Below, in pieces: positions 6,215-8,293 of a stretch of 8,293 nucleotides of DNA; within the stretch, counting starts at the first letter, position 1, and every line of letters begins with the position of its first letter. The DNA is from Candidatus Atribacter hydrocarboniphilus (lineage in GTDB: Bacteria; Atribacterota; Atribacteria; Atribacterales; Atribacteraceae), in NCBI GenBank assembly GCA_003542295.1, contig DPKX01000109.1, positions 4,488-12,780 on the forward strand, given 5' to 3'. Made by a program: the position numbers and the translations under genes. A model generated the notes under the pieces. The model was not told where the DNA came from. It saw only the letters and a list, made by a program, of their open reading frames with translations, and searched no databases.

Positions 6215-6221
6215 AAGGAGG
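6215..6221 (+). promoter_or_regulatory. Ribosome binding site that fixes the start at 6228
   Basis: AAGGAGG lies six bases before the ATG at 6228. The in-frame TTG at 6210 would add MRRRKR but overlaps this site and has no ribosome site of its own, so 6228 is the real start. Confidence 0.88.
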
Positions 6222-6227
6222 AAACGA

Positions 6228-7526
6228 ATGTCTAAAAAACCTTCAGATTTTCGCTACAATACTGGACCATCAAAAGTACCCTGGGCAGCAGTTGGAGAAA
6301 ATTATAATGCATCTGATATTATGGCCTTGATTAAATTTTTGATCATGAAAAATGATGATGAATATGATAATGCCTTGAAAGAAGTGGAAGCAGCAATTCA
6401 GAAATTGTCCAATCATGGGAAAGCACCGGGTAAGCTGTCTTTAGGTGAGAATGTTACTCTTTTGGAAGAAAAAGTCAATGAATTCTTAGGGACTAATAAT
6501 GCTACATTTATTACCAATGCGACTGCCGGTTTTGAAATCGCATACAAATATGCCAACTTGGGTCCTGGAGACGAAGTGATAGCTCCAGCTATCACTTTTA
6601 TGGCAACCATATCCTATCCCCTCTCGGTAGGAGCCAAAGTTGTCTTTGCTGATGTTGACCCTCGAACTATAAACATGGACCCGGCCGATGTGGCGAAAAA
6701 GATTACTAAAAAGACGAAGGTCATTGTCCCTGTTCATATCGGTGGTTGGCCAGTCAACATGGATCCGATTATGGAATTAGCCAAACAACACGATATTGTT
6801 GTTTTGGAGGATGCTGCACATGCCTTTGGGTCTCTCTATAAAGGGAAGAAGGCTGGAACCATCGGGCATTTTGGAGCCTATAGTTTTCACGAAGTGAAGA
6901 ACGTAACCTCTTTTGGTGAAGGTGGTATTCTTGTTTCAACTCTTCCCTTCGGTGAAGACTTAAAGAAATGCCGCTTTTTGGGTTTAGATCTCAGCAGAAA
7001 AATCAAAAATTGGTTGTATGATGTGGTTGCCGTTGAGGGCAAATACGGACCATTTGCTGCCGGCAACTGTTCATCAACCGAAGTCCAAGCGCTGGGTTTG
7101 ATCCAACAAATGGGTCGAATTGATGATATTATCGCGATGAGAAGAAGAAATGCCGAATATTTAACCAAACGGTTTGAAGAAAATGAAGCTATTATACCTC
7201 AATTATTGGATACTGAAGAGATTCGATCGACTCATCACCTTTACCTTCTCCAAATTGATCCGAAGAAATTAAAAGGAGATATTCAAAATTTGAAACAAAA
7301 ATTAGACGAGCGAGGAATTACCAACATCCCTCACTTTGCACCCCTCTATAAGTTTAATGTTTTGAAGAGATTAGGGTATGATCAAGAAGAATGGGAGAAA
7401 GCTTGTCCTAATGCCGAAAATGCATTTAATCATTGTTTCACACATCTCCCCTTATATGGTTTAACTCAAGAACAACTTGAATACATGGCTGAAAATGTCT
7501 TACAATCGGTAAAAGAGCTCCAGTAA
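6228..7526 (+). CDS. DegT/DnrJ/EryC1/StrS-family PLP aminotransferase (second, divergent copy)
   Basis: A 432-residue, complete fold-type I aminotransferase. Core residues are present: VVLEDAAHAFG, with D195 for the PLP nitrogen; YSFHEVKNVTSFGEGG, with Schiff-base Lys K224; and AGNCSSTEVQA, with N280 where the family usually has GxNxR. It differs clearly from the neighbour at 4483: no LxxLGG N-terminus; a longer N-terminal part with an acidic helix-like segment (MKNDDEYDNALKEVEAAIQKL); ATAGFEIA in place of NGTSALHTA at the PLP phosphate site; and HIGGWPVNMD in place of HLYGIPCDMD. The shared middle (GPGDEVI, FADV, KKIT, AKQH, GKK.G.IGH) shows the two are related but ancient paralogs, probably with different substrates. 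It has its own promoter and a hairpin after the stop. It probably aminates or deaminates a keto-sugar or cyclitol; the substrate is unknown. Confidence 0.92.
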   Translation: MSKKPSDFRYNTGPSKVPWAAVGENYNASDIMALIKFLIMKNDDEYDNALKEVEAAIQKLSNHGKAPGKLSLGENVTLLEEKVNEFLGTNNATFITNATAGFEIAYKYANLGPGDEVIAPAITFMATISYPLSVGAKVVFADVDPRTINMDPADVAKKITKKTKVIVPVHIGGWPVNMDPIMELAKQHDIVVLEDAAHAFGSLYKGKKAGTIGHFGAYSFHEVKNVTSFGEGGILVSTLPFGEDLKKCRFLGLDLSRKIKNWLYDVVAVEGKYGPFAAGNCSSTEVQALGLIQQMGRIDDIIAMRRRNAEYLTKRFEENEAIIPQLLDTEEIRSTHHLYLLQIDPKKLKGDIQNLKQKLDERGITNIPHFAPLYKFNVLKRLGYDQEEWEKACPNAENAFNHCFTHLPLYGLTQEQLEYMAENVLQSVKELQ

Positions 7527-7579
7527 GATAGGCCCTCATGCCATTTTCATGGTATCAGATGAGGATGAAAATACCTATC
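7527..7579. terminator. Long imperfect hairpin after the second aminotransferase
   Basis: Three nested stems: GATAGG (7527-7532) / CCTATC (7574-7579), CCTCAT (7534-7539) / ATGAGG (7559-7564), and CCAT (7541-7544) / ATGG (7549-7552). It starts one base after the stop codon. No T-run follows, so it may act as an RNA 3'-end stabiliser or be part of the neighbouring repeat family, and not as a classical terminator. Confidence 0.4.
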
Positions 7580-7589
7580 TAAAACCATC

Positions 7590-7735
7590 ATTGCGAGGGG
7601 TTCAACCGTTCTTTGGTTGGACGACGTGACAATCTCATTTAGAAAATTTTTTAAATAATTAAAGAATGAGATCCTCACGGCTTCTTAATACGAAGCCTCA
7701 GGATGACGCCACACCTGTGGAGTCAGATGGGATCG
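7590..7735. repeat. Hairpin-rich interspersed repeat, copy 2
   Basis: Second copy of the repeat at 752-935; bases 7630-7685 equal 787-842 exactly. Hairpins: CAACC (7603-7607) / GGTTG (7615-7619) near the 5' edge; ATCTCATT (7632-7639) / AATGAGAT (7665-7672); the perfect GGCTTC (7679-7684) / GAAGCC (7692-7697) inside an ATCCT/AGGAT outer stem; and CCACA (7709-7713) / TGTGG (7716-7720). Where copy 1 has G-A mismatches in the GGCTTC stem, this copy is fully paired. The edges are approximate. Looser likeness to copy 1 continues to about 7820. Confidence 0.75.
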
Positions 7736-7979
7736 ACATGATATTGAGAAGTGTAGGTTCAAGATGATAGTCATTTTTTACTTATTCTGTATTTTCAAGA
7801 TAAATTAGAAAAACTAAGGAGAATGAGGAGGTGAAGATTCCAAATTCAAAAAACAAGCGTCACAATTGAATAAGATTTATATGACCATTAAGATCATTCT
7901 TTTTATGCCTGAGAAGTTGTAATAGGTTAAAGTAATACGGTAATAGGAAAAAAGATTTTAAAAATGGAGGGAATAAACC
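7736..7979. other. Upstream region of the sugar-binding protein gene
   Basis: About 240 non-coding bases. The first part (7785-7820, CTGTATTTTCAA...AAATTAGAAA...AAGGAG) resembles the leader just before the phosphatase gene (934-961), as if repeat and leader had been copied together, but no gene follows at the matching place. Nearer the gene, GTAATA occurs three times at 7919, 7932 and 7940. A weak promoter may be TTGTAA (7917-7922) with TAATAG (7941-7946). GGAGGG (7966-7971) is the ribosome site for the GTG at 7980. Confidence 0.45.
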
Positions 7980-8293
7980 GTGAAAAAAGGTATATTTTTA
8001 GTAATGATGGTGATTTTTCTGCTTTCCATAACTATGATAGCCAATGCTCAAGAGCTTACTATTGCTGTTATCCCGCTATCTCTTGGCCACCCCTGGTGGG
8101 TTCGCTGTGAAGAAGGAGCTAAGATAGCAGGAGAAGAATTAGGCATTAATATTATTTATACTGCTCCAGAAAAAGAAGATGCCGCTAAACAGCTGGATTA
8201 CTTTAATGACCAGGTCAATAAAGGTGTTGATGCTATTATTTTAGCAGCAGTTGATGCCGAAACTATGAAAAAGCCAATTGCCGATGCCATAGC
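7980..8293 (+). CDS. Sugar ABC-transporter periplasmic binding protein, N-terminal part (3' end outside the window)
   Basis: The first 104 residues of a ribose-type (RbsB-like, periplasmic-binding-protein/LacI fold) solute-binding protein, cut by the window edge. A GTG start at 7980 follows GGAGGG by eight bases. Residues 1-23 form a signal peptide: MKK, a hydrophobic core (IFLVMMVIFLLS), and ANA before a probable cut ahead of QE. No lipobox cysteine is present, so the protein should be free in a periplasm, which points to a cell with an outer membrane. The mature part opens LTIAVIPLSLGHPWW, then EEGAKIAGEELG and a VNKGVDAIILAAVDAETM segment, the usual first beta-alpha-beta unit with its D(A/G)I(I/L) core. 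Sugar specificity cannot be read from this part. Permease and ATPase genes are expected just downstream. Next to a ROK regulator and sugar aminotransferases, the ligand may be an amino sugar or cyclitol. Confidence 0.9.
   Translation, partial: MKKGIFLVMMVIFLLSITMIANAQELTIAVIPLSLGHPWWVRCEEGAKIAGEELGINIIYTAPEKEDAAKQLDYFNDQVNKGVDAIILAAVDAETMKKPIADAI

Noticed and set aside
6210..6227. Upstream TTG start adding MRRRKR to the second aminotransferase
   Set aside because: These codons overlap the AAGGAGG ribosome site that serves the ATG at 6228.
7831..7869. Small GTG-initiated ORF of 12 codons (VKIPNSKNKRHN) after AAGGAG/GAGGAG sequence
   Set aside because: The GAGGAG touches the start codon with no spacing, and the peptide is too short and featureless to support.

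Overview
The window is 8,293 bases of low-GC, gene-dense bacterial chromosome. It holds five complete genes, one gene cut by each edge, one probable gene remnant, and several structured intergenic stretches. No tRNA, rRNA, CRISPR array, transposase or phage gene was seen. The taxon is an inference. A-rich leaders, strong AAGGAGG-type ribosome sites, a phosphofructokinase with the longer mixed-substrate (group III) look, and a substrate-binding protein with a non-lipoprotein signal peptide all suggest a low-GC anaerobe with a periplasm. Atribacterota is my first guess, with Thermotogota- or Dictyoglomota-like lineages next; nothing in the window proves it.

Layout. Bases 1-564 (+) are the C-terminal half of a 6-phosphofructokinase. 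Bases 565-969 are non-coding and carry the first copy of a hairpin-rich repeat. Bases 970-1770 (+) encode an inositol-monophosphatase-family phosphatase. Bases 1938-2855 (+) encode a divergent NagB-type (glucosamine-6-phosphate deaminase-like) protein, followed by a strong terminator at 2880-2914 that probably works in both directions. Bases 2939-4165 (-) encode a ROK-family repressor, convergent with the NagB-like gene and divergent from the next. Bases 4483-5760 (+) and 6228-7526 (+) encode two distinct DegT/DnrJ/EryC1/StrS-type PLP aminotransferases. Between them lies what looks like the decayed C-terminus of a PfkB-type sugar kinase on the minus strand (5842-5943). The second copy of the hairpin repeat (about 7590-7735) precedes the first 104 residues of a sugar ABC-transporter binding protein (7980-8293, +).

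How the genes may work together (inference). A ROK regulator, a sugar-binding protein, two sugar aminotransferases, a NagB-fold protein with altered active-site residues, a sugar/cyclitol phosphatase and a lost sugar kinase fit uptake and turnover, or synthesis, of an amino sugar or aminocyclitol. Most genes have their own leader and ribosome site, so this looks like a regulon of single-gene units more than one operon. The best evidence for co-regulation is in the promoters. The two aminotransferase promoters match over 38 ungapped bases (30 identical), and the NagB-like gene shares two 9-base blocks with the first of them at nearly the same spacing. A TTATTT/AAATAA palindrome, which resembles the A/T-rich sites of NagC/Mlc-type ROK proteins, sits just upstream of the first aminotransferase promoter.
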